NCBI GenBank assembly: GCA_035470785.1
Contig: DATIQN010000007.1
Span: 1-64,000 of the forward strand
Reading direction: 5' to 3'
Length of the DNA: 64,000 nt
DNA from: Croceibacterium_B sp035470785
Lineage (GTDB): Bacteria > Pseudomonadota > Alphaproteobacteria > Sphingomonadales > Sphingomonadaceae
The notes below the pieces were generated by a model, which searched no databases, was not told where the DNA came from, and saw only the letters and a program-made list of their open reading frames with translations. Made by a program: the position numbers and the translations under genes. This document shows positions 57,392 through 64,000 of this stretch, one piece after another (the stretch's first letter is position 1; every line of letters begins with the position of its first letter).

Positions 57392-58203
57392 TGGGTGCCG
57401 ACGGTAACGTGCGCGCTGCGATCGGCTATACCGAGCGCACGGACAGGAAGCCGTTCTTCTACGCCAACGCGCATGAGAAGGACTACGTCCCGCTCAAGCC
57501 CGCCGAGGTCGAGATCGCCGACGCGCGCGGGCTCGATACCGACCTCGACCGCGAGGGCTTCGTCCTCGTCCAGCACAAGAGTGCGGTCGAGGACCTGACC
57601 GACCTCGACGCGGTCGCCAAAGTCCACGCCGACGAGATCGCCGAGCTGCTCAAGCGGGTGACCGGCTGCGACCACGTCGACATGTTCTCGCGCGGCGTCC
57701 TGCGGTTCTCCGAACGGCTCGGCGAGAACGAAAAGCACGACAATTCGCACCCGGCGCGCTTTGCCCACGTCGACATGTCGAAGGAAGCCGCGGCCGAAGC
57801 GCGCGCGAAGGGCGCGCCCGAAGGCAAGAAGGTCGTCCGCAGCGCACAGTACAACGTGTGGCGCGCCATCTCCGGAGCGCCGCAGGACGTGCCGCTGGGT
57901 CTGTGCGCCTATCCCTCGATCCAGCCGGGCGACTTGATCGACTGCGAGGCGATCTTCGACCCGCCCGGCAACGCGTCCGAGTGGAGCTTCGGGAACTACG
58001 TGATCGAGTACAACCCGGCGCACCGTTGGTACTACTATTCGAACATGCGCCCGGACGAGGCGATCGTGTTCAAGACCAGCGAGAGCGACCCGAATCGCGC
58101 CCAGCTGATGCCGCACGGCGCGTTCGACAATCCGCTCGCGCCGGCCGACGCGCCGCCGCGGGTGAGCCTCGAGATGCGCGGGACGTGCTACTGGTTCGAA
58201 TGA
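57391..58203 (+). CDS. CmcJ/NvfI-like putative Fe(II)/2-oxoglutarate oxygenase
   Basis: 270 residues. Segments PFFYANAHEKDYVPLKPAEV, FVLVQHKSAVEDLTDLDAVA, ARFAHVDMSKEAAAEARAKG (with H-x-D), SAQYNVWRAISGAPQDVPLG and HRWYYYSNMRPDEAIVFKTS match the CmcJ/NvfI/GA4-desaturase-like family. The H-x-D in FAHVD and a distal His in AQLMPHGAFDNP could complete an iron facial triad. Translationally coupled to the aldo/keto reductase. A role in aromatic side-chain or ring oxidation is possible but unproven. Confidence 0.78.
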   Translation: MGADGNVRAAIGYTERTDRKPFFYANAHEKDYVPLKPAEVEIADARGLDTDLDREGFVLVQHKSAVEDLTDLDAVAKVHADEIAELLKRVTGCDHVDMFSRGVLRFSERLGENEKHDNSHPARFAHVDMSKEAAAEARAKGAPEGKKVVRSAQYNVWRAISGAPQDVPLGLCAYPSIQPGDLIDCEAIFDPPGNASEWSFGNYVIEYNPAHRWYYYSNMRPDEAIVFKTSESDPNRAQLMPHGAFDNPLAPADAPPRVSLEMRGTCYWFE

Positions 58204-58360
58204 ATCTCGTGTTAAATCGAGCGCTTCGATGGTAACTTCACGTTAACCGCGTTCGGTGACGCCAAATTAACCAGGAGAGCCGATTTTGCTCCTTGCCGCT
58301 CGGGTCGGGAGGTCTCCTAGGTCCCTCGGCTTTCCATCCGGACGGCCAACACGAATCATG

Positions 58361-58390
58361 GGGCGGCCCCGCAAGGGGCCGCCCTTTTTC
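58361..58390 (+). terminator. Rho-independent terminator
   Basis: Perfect 10-bp GC stem (58361-58370 and 58375-58384) with GCAA loop, followed by TTTTTCTT on the plus strand. It ends transcription from the rightward ligJ-to-CmcJ-like genes about 160 bases after the last stop. The preceding 58204-58360 shows no gene. Confidence 0.88.
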
Positions 58391-58393
58391 TTG

Positions 58394-59260
58394 TCAGAGC
58401 GCTTTCGAATAGAGCGCGAGCAGGTTGCTCCAGGCGCGGTTCGCCTCGCCCTCGTTGTAGACCGGCGAATCCGGCACCGTCCAACCGTGATCGGCGTGGT
58501 AGACCTCGACCGTGGCCGGGCGTTTGGCCGCATCGGCGGCGGCCTTGATCGCATCCTTGACGTCGGGCTTCTGCTTGTCGTCGTTCTGGGCGACGCAAAT
58601 GAGGTAGCTCGCCTTGGTCTGGCCGAACAGCTTGGCCGGGCTGTCGGGCGTGTCGGTGACCCAGCCGTTGCCGCCATGGAACGAGCCGCCGGCGCGCACC
58701 CGGCCGGGCACCGCCGCCGCCGTGCGCACGGTCCACGATCCGCTCATGCAATAGCCCTGAACGCCGACGCCGCGCTTGGTGTCGACCGAAGGCTGCTTGT
58801 CGAGCCAGGCTACCACCGCCTTCGAGGTTTCGGCGACCGCATCGGGCGTGTTGTGCGCCATCCAGGGGCCGACCTTCTGGAAGCCGTTATCCTTGCGGAA
58901 GGCGTCGAAGTCGGCGAACTGCGGCGCGGGCGCGTCGCGGTAGAACGGATTCGGCACGATCACCGAGTAGCCGGCGCTCGCTAGCCGCCGGGCCATGACC
59001 TTGAAGGCGTCGCGCAGCGAAGCGATGTCGGGCCACATGATCACCGCCGGATGTTTGCCCTTCGCCGGACGGACGAAGAACGCGTCCATCGTTCCGCCCG
59101 GCGCGGCAAACTTGACCATCGATTCGGCGAGCGCGCCCTCGGCCGCCAACGCTCCCTCCAGCGGGGCAGCCGCGGTGGCGAACGCGGCAAGCGCACCCAT
59201 CGCGGTGAACTGGCGGCGGTTGACCCCGCCCATCGCATTTACCTGGTCGAGCTCACACAT
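58394..59260 (-). CDS. Exported dienelactone hydrolase-family protein
   Basis: 288 residues. The N-terminus NRRQFTAMGALAAFATAAAP looks like a Tat-type or Sec signal with twin Arg. The alpha/beta-hydrolase has nucleophile Cys in VQGYCMSGSW, an Asp in AQNDDKQKP region and His in YHADHGWTVPD, the Cys-Asp-His triad of dienelactone hydrolases. AVIMWPDIASLRDAFKVMAR is the conserved early strand-helix. A periplasmic location is unusual for this family. Hydrolyses an unknown ester or lactone; context suggests aromatic metabolism. Confidence 0.88.
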   Translation of the reverse strand: MCELDQVNAMGGVNRRQFTAMGALAAFATAAAPLEGALAAEGALAESMVKFAAPGGTMDAFFVRPAKGKHPAVIMWPDIASLRDAFKVMARRLASAGYSVIVPNPFYRDAPAPQFADFDAFRKDNGFQKVGPWMAHNTPDAVAETSKAVVAWLDKQPSVDTKRGVGVQGYCMSGSWTVRTAAAVPGRVRAGGSFHGGNGWVTDTPDSPAKLFGQTKASYLICVAQNDDKQKPDVKDAIKAAADAAKRPATVEVYHADHGWTVPDSPVYNEGEANRAWSNLLALYSKAL

Positions 59261-59352
59261 GATTGTTCTCCCATCCTTCCCGTCGGTTGGGCAGAATAGC
59301 GCGGCGGCGGAGAACGTCCAGCATGCTCGACGTCCGCTGGCGCGAGCGACGC

Positions 59353-60630
59353 TCAGGGATCGGGCGTGTGGGCGATGGCCTTGAAATAGCCGATCGTTTC
59401 GGGCGTCACGGTCGACGGTTCGACCGGCGGGTAGTAGCTCAGCTTGACGATGACCGTGTCGGTCGCAGGGCTGACGTAGATGTACTGGCCGGCGAGCCCG
59501 ACCGCACAGAAGGCGCCCGGCTCGTCGTCGACTTGCCAGATCTGGAAGCCGTAGCCGGGAAAGCCGCCGACCGCGCCCTTGGGGATGCCGGTCGGCAACA
59601 TCGTGGTCGCCTGCTTGATCCAGCCGGCGGGGACGACCTGCTTGTCGCCGCGCTTGCCGTCGTGCAGCATCAGCAGGCCGAGCCGGCCAAAGTCGCGCAA
59701 GGTGGCGTTGAAGCCCATGCCGTTGAGCGCCCGGCCCTGGCCCGGCGGGCCGTCGGCGAGCCAGAACGCATCGGCCTGAGCGCCGAGCGGGCCCCACAGC
59801 TTGTCGCGCGTGAAGTCCTCGAGCTTCTGCCCGGTCGCGTTCTCGAGTATCCAGCCAAGCACCATCGTGTTGAGCGTCGAATAGTTGAACGTGCTGCCCG
59901 GAGCATTGGCGCGTTTGGTCTCGAGCGCGCCGGCCGCAAAGCGCATCTTGTTGAGCACGATGGCATCCTGGTGAAGCCTGCCGGCGAAGCTCGGGTGCGC
60001 GCCGAAATCGTAGCGTTCCTCGTAATCGACGCCCGAGCGCATCTGCAGGATCTCGCGGATAGTCACGCCTTCGTAGCCGGTGCCCTTCAGCTCGGAGACG
60101 TACTTGTCCGCCGGATCGTCGAGCGTGGCGATCTTGCGTTCGCCGAGCGCGATGCCGACCAGCATCGAGGTCACCGTCTTGGCCATCGACATCGACAGGA
60201 ACCGCGTCATGTCGTCGGACCGGTTGCGGTAGTCCTCGAACACCACCTTGCCGTGGCGAATGACCAGGAATGCGTTGGTATAGGTCCGCTCGGCGAACTG
60301 CGGGTAGGCGTAGCTCTGCCCGCCGAAGCTGTCCGCAGGCATCTTGAAGCCGCTCGCAGCCGGCAGATCCCATACCGCCCCGCTGCGGGAGACGGCGCGG
60401 GATTCGAACACGCGGTCGACCTCGCGGAAGGTGAAGCTGTTCACGTCGGCATTGAGCAGCTGCCAGCGCATCGCGATGACCGCCGGCGTCAGCGGGAACG
60501 TCTTTCCGACGAAGCGGTCAGGCGGCGTCTGCGCCTGCGCCGCGGGCGGCGCCGCCGCCTGTTTCGTGCAGGCGGTGAGCGCCAGCGCACCCAGCGCAAC
60601 GGCCATTCCGGCCGACCTCGTCCTCAGCAT
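59353..60630 (-). CDS. Beta-lactamase-fold serine hydrolase lipoprotein (class C-related)
   Basis: 425 residues. Signal ends in lipobox LTAC, giving a lipidated envelope protein. The nucleophile is the Ser of SMAKTVTSML (S-x-x-K) and the Tyr of FNYSTLNTMVLGW is the Y-x-N/T element; the third motif near GLAGQYIYVSP replaces KTG. MRSGVDYEERYDFGAHP resembles 6-aminohexanoate-dimer hydrolase and esterase EstB relatives, so an esterase or amidase is more likely than an antibiotic beta-lactamase. It lies upstream of the dienelactone hydrolase gene on the same strand. Confidence 0.9.
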   Translation of the reverse strand: MLRTRSAGMAVALGALALTACTKQAAAPPAAQAQTPPDRFVGKTFPLTPAVIAMRWQLLNADVNSFTFREVDRVFESRAVSRSGAVWDLPAASGFKMPADSFGGQSYAYPQFAERTYTNAFLVIRHGKVVFEDYRNRSDDMTRFLSMSMAKTVTSMLVGIALGERKIATLDDPADKYVSELKGTGYEGVTIREILQMRSGVDYEERYDFGAHPSFAGRLHQDAIVLNKMRFAAGALETKRANAPGSTFNYSTLNTMVLGWILENATGQKLEDFTRDKLWGPLGAQADAFWLADGPPGQGRALNGMGFNATLRDFGRLGLLMLHDGKRGDKQVVPAGWIKQATTMLPTGIPKGAVGGFPGYGFQIWQVDDEPGAFCAVGLAGQYIYVSPATDTVIVKLSYYPPVEPSTVTPETIGYFKAIAHTPDP

Positions 60631-60652
60631 TTACCCTCCCCCTTTCGGCCGC

Positions 60653-62134
60653 TCAGGCCGGTTCAAGCTCCTTGAGGCCGATCGCCTCGCTCGGCGCGAA
60701 GTTGCCGTGGAGGCCGAAGCGCAAGCGGATCGGCACCTGCACCGTCGCGATCGGGCCCTTCTCGATGTCGAGCGCGTCGAACAGCAGCAAGTCGCTGCGA
60801 TGCTGGTCGAGCCGGTTGCAAACCTGGACGATCCAGCCGTCGCCCTCGGGTGCATCCTTGCTGCGCGGGATGAAGCACGGCTCCTGCAACGTGCTCACCG
60901 GCCCCGCCCACCAGTGCTGCTCGGCACCGGCTTCGAGGTCCTTGAGGAACAGGCAATTCATCGGTGCGCCGCCGGCGCTGCCGCCGACCTGTTCGACCGG
61001 CCGCTTGAAGTCGACCTCCAGCCCCCAGGTGTAGCGGTTCCGCGTACCGGCGAAGCGGTCGTCGATGCGCGGGAATTCCGAGAAGGTGTCGGTCAGGCGT
61101 TTGACCTCGGCGAAGCTGTCGTCGTTGCTCGACAGGTCGACGACCCAGTCGGTCAGGTGGGTGACGGATTCCTCAGGCTTGAACGGCGCGCCGTGGACGT
61201 CGGGGAAGAACGGGAAGAAATTGTTCTTCGATTCCGGCGTGACGAAGTGGACCTTGGTGCCTTCCTGCCAGGCATTCATCACGTGGCTGGCGAAGCAGTT
61301 GTCGCGCTTGAACCAGCGGATGTCTTCCTGCTTGAGATCGTCGCGCCGCGGAATCACCCCCAGATAGACCGGCATCGTGGTATCGAAGCCGAAGTGCGGC
61401 AGGCCCTTCTCGAGCCGCTCCCAGCTGCCGATCGAAGGCACGATGTGCAGCACGAGGTAATCGGGGGTGATGCCGAAGTCGTGCATCATGCAGTAGTAGG
61501 GCACCTTGAACCACTTCTCGCGGATCAGCTCGCCGTCGGGGCCGATCTCCATGTACGAAACATCGTCGCTGCACAGGCCGCTGGCAGCATAGCCGATCGC
61601 GACCATGTTGCCGGTTCCGGGATCGATCTTCGGGTGTGCGGTGAAGGTCTGGCTCTTCATCGCGCCGTCCCAGGTCTCGAAGCCGTCGGTCTCCATCGTC
61701 GCCGGATCCATGATCAGGCTGGGGCTGTCTTCCTTCATCGCCCACAACTTCCCGGCGAAGATCCAGGCGTTGGTGTTGGCCGTCGAGCGGATCTTGCCCT
61801 TGACGCTCGGGTCGTCGGTCAGCGGGTTGCGATAGGCGCCGAACAGCGCGTGGCCGGCTTCGTGCTCAAGCTTCCACTTGTCGGTCCTGGCCCAGCGCTG
61901 GCGAAAGTCGCACTGGCCGTCGTGGAAGTGGAAGCGGGTAATCATCCCGTCGCCGTTGAAGCTGATGTCGTCACCGAGCCTGGGCGGGAACTGCGGATCG
62001 GGCTGCACGCGGAAGAACGCCCCGTCGAGCTCGGGCGGGATCGTGCCGGTGTGCTGCAGGTCGTCGATATCGGCCTCGATGCGGCTCGGCGTGTTGAACC
62101 CGGTGAAAGAAGGGGTGTTGGGAAACTGTGACAT
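60653..62134 (-). CDS. lsd: Lignostilbene alpha,beta-dioxygenase (carotenoid oxygenase family)
   Basis: 493 residues from ATG 62134 (MSQFPNTPSFTGFNTP). Non-heme iron His ligands are visible in TAHPKID (H167), MMHDFGITPDY, CFASHVMNAWQ and RFGLHGNFAPSE. Residues F59, Y101 and K134, implicated in stilbene cleavage by the SYK-6/TMY1009 enzymes, fall at identical numbers. The enzyme cleaves the central double bond of lignin-derived stilbenes to aromatic aldehydes such as vanillin. Divergent from a MarR gene that may control it. In SYK-6, lsdA lies near ligI. Confidence 0.93.
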   Translation of the reverse strand: MSQFPNTPSFTGFNTPSRIEADIDDLQHTGTIPPELDGAFFRVQPDPQFPPRLGDDISFNGDGMITRFHFHDGQCDFRQRWARTDKWKLEHEAGHALFGAYRNPLTDDPSVKGKIRSTANTNAWIFAGKLWAMKEDSPSLIMDPATMETDGFETWDGAMKSQTFTAHPKIDPGTGNMVAIGYAASGLCSDDVSYMEIGPDGELIREKWFKVPYYCMMHDFGITPDYLVLHIVPSIGSWERLEKGLPHFGFDTTMPVYLGVIPRRDDLKQEDIRWFKRDNCFASHVMNAWQEGTKVHFVTPESKNNFFPFFPDVHGAPFKPEESVTHLTDWVVDLSSNDDSFAEVKRLTDTFSEFPRIDDRFAGTRNRYTWGLEVDFKRPVEQVGGSAGGAPMNCLFLKDLEAGAEQHWWAGPVSTLQEPCFIPRSKDAPEGDGWIVQVCNRLDQHRSDLLLFDALDIEKGPIATVQVPIRLRFGLHGNFAPSEAIGLKELEPA

Positions 62135-62172
62135 GCGCGGCGTCCTCTCCTTGCGCGAGATTGTATGCTCCA

Positions 62173-62183
62173 CTAACGATTAG
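62173..62183. promoter_or_regulatory. Small dyad in the lsd/marR divergent region
   Basis: CTAA-CGA-TTAG in the 79-base spacer, 40 bases upstream of the lsd ATG and 31 before the MarR-like GTG. An autoregulatory MarR operator is plausible but the dyad is short. Confidence 0.4.
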
Positions 62184-62213
62184 GCAACAAGATAAGCGGG
62201 TGAGGGATAGCGG

Positions 62214-62669
62214 GTGGCGTCAGCGACGGCTTTGACTGGAAACAAGGACGACGAGCTCGGCGAACTGGCCGATATCGTCGGTTTCCACATCCGGCTGGCC
62301 CACGTCGCGGTCTATCGTCACTTCACCGAGACCTTCTGCGACCTCGACCTGACCCAGAAGCAGGTCAGCGTGTTGTGGCTGGTCGACGACCACCCGGGCA
62401 TCTCGCAGATCGCCGTCGGCCAGCGGCTGCAGATGGACCGCGCGACGACGATGACCATCGTCAACCGCCTGCAGGAACGCGGCTACCTGCGCCGCGAGCG
62501 CTCGACCAGCGACGCCCGCAAGCAGGCGCTTTACCTGACCAAGCCCGGCATGGAGGCGTTGGTCACGGCCAAGGGCTGCATCGCCGAGCACGAAGCATGG
62601 CTCAAAGGCCGCTTCAGCCCGGACGAAGTCAAAAAACTGGTGGAAATGCTTTCGCGAATCCACGATTGA
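62214..62669 (+). CDS. MarR-family transcriptional regulator
   Basis: 151 residues from GTG 62214. Winged-helix region: LTQKQVSVLWLVDDHPGISQ, IAVGQRLQMDRATTMTIVNR and ERGYLRRERSTSDARKQALY. MarR proteins often sense phenolic compounds, which fits divergence from lignostilbene dioxygenase and a downstream aromatic-acid transporter (33 bases). It may repress both sides in the absence of ligand. C-terminal dimerisation helices are complete. Confidence 0.92.
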   Translation: MASATALTGNKDDELGELADIVGFHIRLAHVAVYRHFTETFCDLDLTQKQVSVLWLVDDHPGISQIAVGQRLQMDRATTMTIVNRLQERGYLRRERSTSDARKQALYLTKPGMEALVTAKGCIAEHEAWLKGRFSPDEVKKLVEMLSRIHD

Positions 62670-62701
62670 TTTTGCATATTCCTGGGAGAGGAACCGAACC
62701 A

Positions 62702-64000
62702 ATGGTCAGCACCGCCGCAGCCCTGAACGACCCTCGCACCGTGATCGAGGACAACCCGATGAGCACGCGGCAATGGATCATCGTGGTCCTGATGATCATG
62801 CTCAACGCGCTCGACGGGTTCGACGTGCTGTCGAGCGCGTTCGCCTCGCCCGGCATCAGCAAGGAATGGGGCATCCCCCGCGACGCCCTCGGCGTGGTTC
62901 TTTCGGCCGAGCTGATCGGGATGGGCTTCGGCTCCATCCTGCTTGGCAGCCTAGCCGACACCATCGGGCGCAAGCTCGACATGCTGCTCTGCCTCGTGGT
63001 GATGGCGGTCGGCATGTACATGGCGCACGCCGCGCACACGGTGAACGCGCTCATCGTCTGGCGCCTGCTCACCGGCCTCGGCATCGGCGGAATGCTCGCC
63101 GCGACCAACGCCGTGACCGCCGAGGTGTCGAGCCGCGAAGGCCGCAGCCTGGCGATGTCGCTCTACGTGATAGGCTATCCGCTTGGCGCGGTGGCCGGCG
63201 GCTTCATCGCGCAGGGCTGGCTCCTGGTGAATTACGACTGGCGCTCGGTGTTCTACTTCGGCGCAGCGGTGACCGCGGCGATGATTCCGCTGATCATTTG
63301 GCTGGTGCCCGAGACGCCCGCGTTCTTCGCCGCGCGCCGGCCCGAAGGAGCGCTCGAGAAGATCAACCGCTCGCTCGCGACGCTCCGCCAGCCGGCGATC
63401 CCCGCGATGCCGACCGTCTCGCCGACCGCACGCAAGCCAAAGGTGACGGACATTCTGGCCAACCCCCGGCTGCGCCCCGCCACGCTGTTCCTAGCGTTCG
63501 GCTACATGTTCCATACGATGACCTTCTACTTTATCCTCAAGTGGGCGGTGAAGGTCGTCGCCGATACCGGCATCGCTCCGCCGCAGGCGGCGAGCGTGCT
63601 GACCTATGCCAACATCGGCGGTGCGATCGGCGGCGCGCTGTTCGGCCTCCTGCTCAAGAAATGGGACATCAAGGGACCGACAATCATCTGCGCACTGCTC
63701 GGCGCGGTCGCGGTCGCATATTTCGGGATGGGCCAGACCACGCTGTGGGGCTGGCGCATGGCCGCGTTCCTGACGATGTTCTTCCTCAACGCGGCGATCG
63801 TCGGTTACTACGCCGCGTTCGCGCGCGGCTTCCCGGCCTTTGCCCGGGCGACCGGGACCGGATTCGCGCTCGGCGTCGGCCGCGCGGGCGCGGCGGGCTC
63901 GCCGATCATCGCCGGGCTGCTGTTCGCCGCGCTCGGCAACGCGCAGCTGTTCGTGGTTTCGTGCATCATGTCGCTCGGCGCGATCGCCGGCGCAGTGATG
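62702..64000 (+). CDS. AAHS-type aromatic acid:H+ symporter, MFS (3' end outside window)
   Basis: 433 codons are present up to the edge. MLNALDGFDVLSSAFASPGI carries the DGFD motif of the first helix of aromatic-acid transporters, and GSLADTIGRKLDMLLC is the MFS loop 2-3 motif. WRLLTGLGIGGMLAATNAVT and GAVAGGFIAQGWLL follow. Eleven to twelve helices are visible. It likely imports protocatechuate, vanillate or a related acid for the lig pathway. ATG 62702 follows GGGAGAGGAACC. Confidence 0.92.
   Translation, partial: MVSTAAALNDPRTVIEDNPMSTRQWIIVVLMIMLNALDGFDVLSSAFASPGISKEWGIPRDALGVVLSAELIGMGFGSILLGSLADTIGRKLDMLLCLVVMAVGMYMAHAAHTVNALIVWRLLTGLGIGGMLAATNAVTAEVSSREGRSLAMSLYVIGYPLGAVAGGFIAQGWLLVNYDWRSVFYFGAAVTAAMIPLIIWLVPETPAFFAARRPEGALEKINRSLATLRQPAIPAMPTVSPTARKPKVTDILANPRLRPATLFLAFGYMFHTMTFYFILKWAVKVVADTGIAPPQAASVLTYANIGGAIGGALFGLLLKKWDIKGPTIICALLGAVAVAYFGMGQTTLWGWRMAAFLTMFFLNAAIVGYYAAFARGFPAFARATGTGFALGVGRAGAAGSPIIAGLLFAALGNAQLFVVSCIMSLGAIAGAVM

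Noticed and set aside
58394..60373. Very long minus-strand frame spanning two genes
   Set aside because: Only the part from 59260 downwards is a real protein (dienelactone hydrolase); the upstream portion is an out-of-frame shadow of the serine hydrolase.

Overview
The window is a GC-rich (roughly two-thirds GC) alphaproteobacterial chromosome segment. Gene content points to the order Sphingomonadales, for example Sphingobium or Novosphingobium: a protocatechuate 4,5-cleavage (lig) cluster whose proteins keep the residue numbering known for Sphingobium SYK-6, a lignostilbene dioxygenase, a BigR-type sulfide operon, a stand-alone short integrase of sphingomonad type, and HWE-type histidine kinases. 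No rRNA, tRNA or CRISPR array was seen. The window opens inside ftsH and closes inside a major-facilitator transporter gene.

Layout. 1-3.6 kb: 5' part of ftsH, a frameshifted GDT1-type transporter gene, a double SnoaL-like protein and a divergent Old Yellow Enzyme. 3.7-8.3 kb: a three-gene mannose-centred operon (GT4 glycosyltransferase fused to an alpha-toroid domain, GH130-like phosphorylase or hydrolase, class I phosphomannose isomerase) behind a strong dyad. 8.3-11.9 kb: valine catabolism genes (3-hydroxyisobutyrate dehydrogenase, enoyl-CoA hydratase, methylmalonate-semialdehyde dehydrogenase). 11.9-15.1 kb: NDUFA9-like reductase, secreted PQQ-type sugar dehydrogenase, and a secreted protein of unknown family that has a paralogue at 43.3-44.2 kb. 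15.2-20.5 kb: a tight three-gene operon coding for two TIR-TolB-like-TPR proteins and one SLOG-like protein with paired membrane segments; this is the best candidate for an undescribed signalling or immune system. 20.7-25.5 kb: a BigR-type regulator with sulfur detoxification genes, divergent from a sulfide:quinone oxidoreductase. 25.7-29.2 kb: CHASE2 adenylate cyclase converging on a FecR-domain protein and a TPR protein.

29.7-36 kb is an accessory-looking, less GC-rich stretch with an integrase, a response regulator, two HWE/HisKA_2-type sensor kinases, a PilZ protein, a 46-residue protein and a CAAX-type protease. It is punctuated by five copies of a short inverted repeat. 36-40.3 kb: an ABC export system (ATPase, FtsX-like permease, HlyD-like adaptor). 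40.3-48.7 kb: housekeeping and unknown genes (BipA/TypA, RhlE helicase, a transaldolase-like enzyme paired with a DUF1348 protein, a GNAT acetyltransferase) with a REP-like element.

48.7-55.9 kb is the lig cluster: ligI-ligU-ligK leftwards and a DUF1932 dehydrogenase, ligJ, a DUF2218 protein, ligA, ligB and ligC rightwards, around a divergent promoter with a clear dyad. Together these convert protocatechuate through ring cleavage, 2-pyrone-4,6-dicarboxylate, oxalomesaconate and carboxy-hydroxy-oxoadipate to pyruvate and oxaloacetate. 56-64 kb adds an aldo/keto reductase, a CmcJ/NvfI-like protein, a dienelactone hydrolase, a beta-lactamase-fold lipoprotein, lignostilbene dioxygenase, a MarR regulator and an AAHS-type aromatic-acid transporter, consistent with a region devoted to lignin-derived aromatics.
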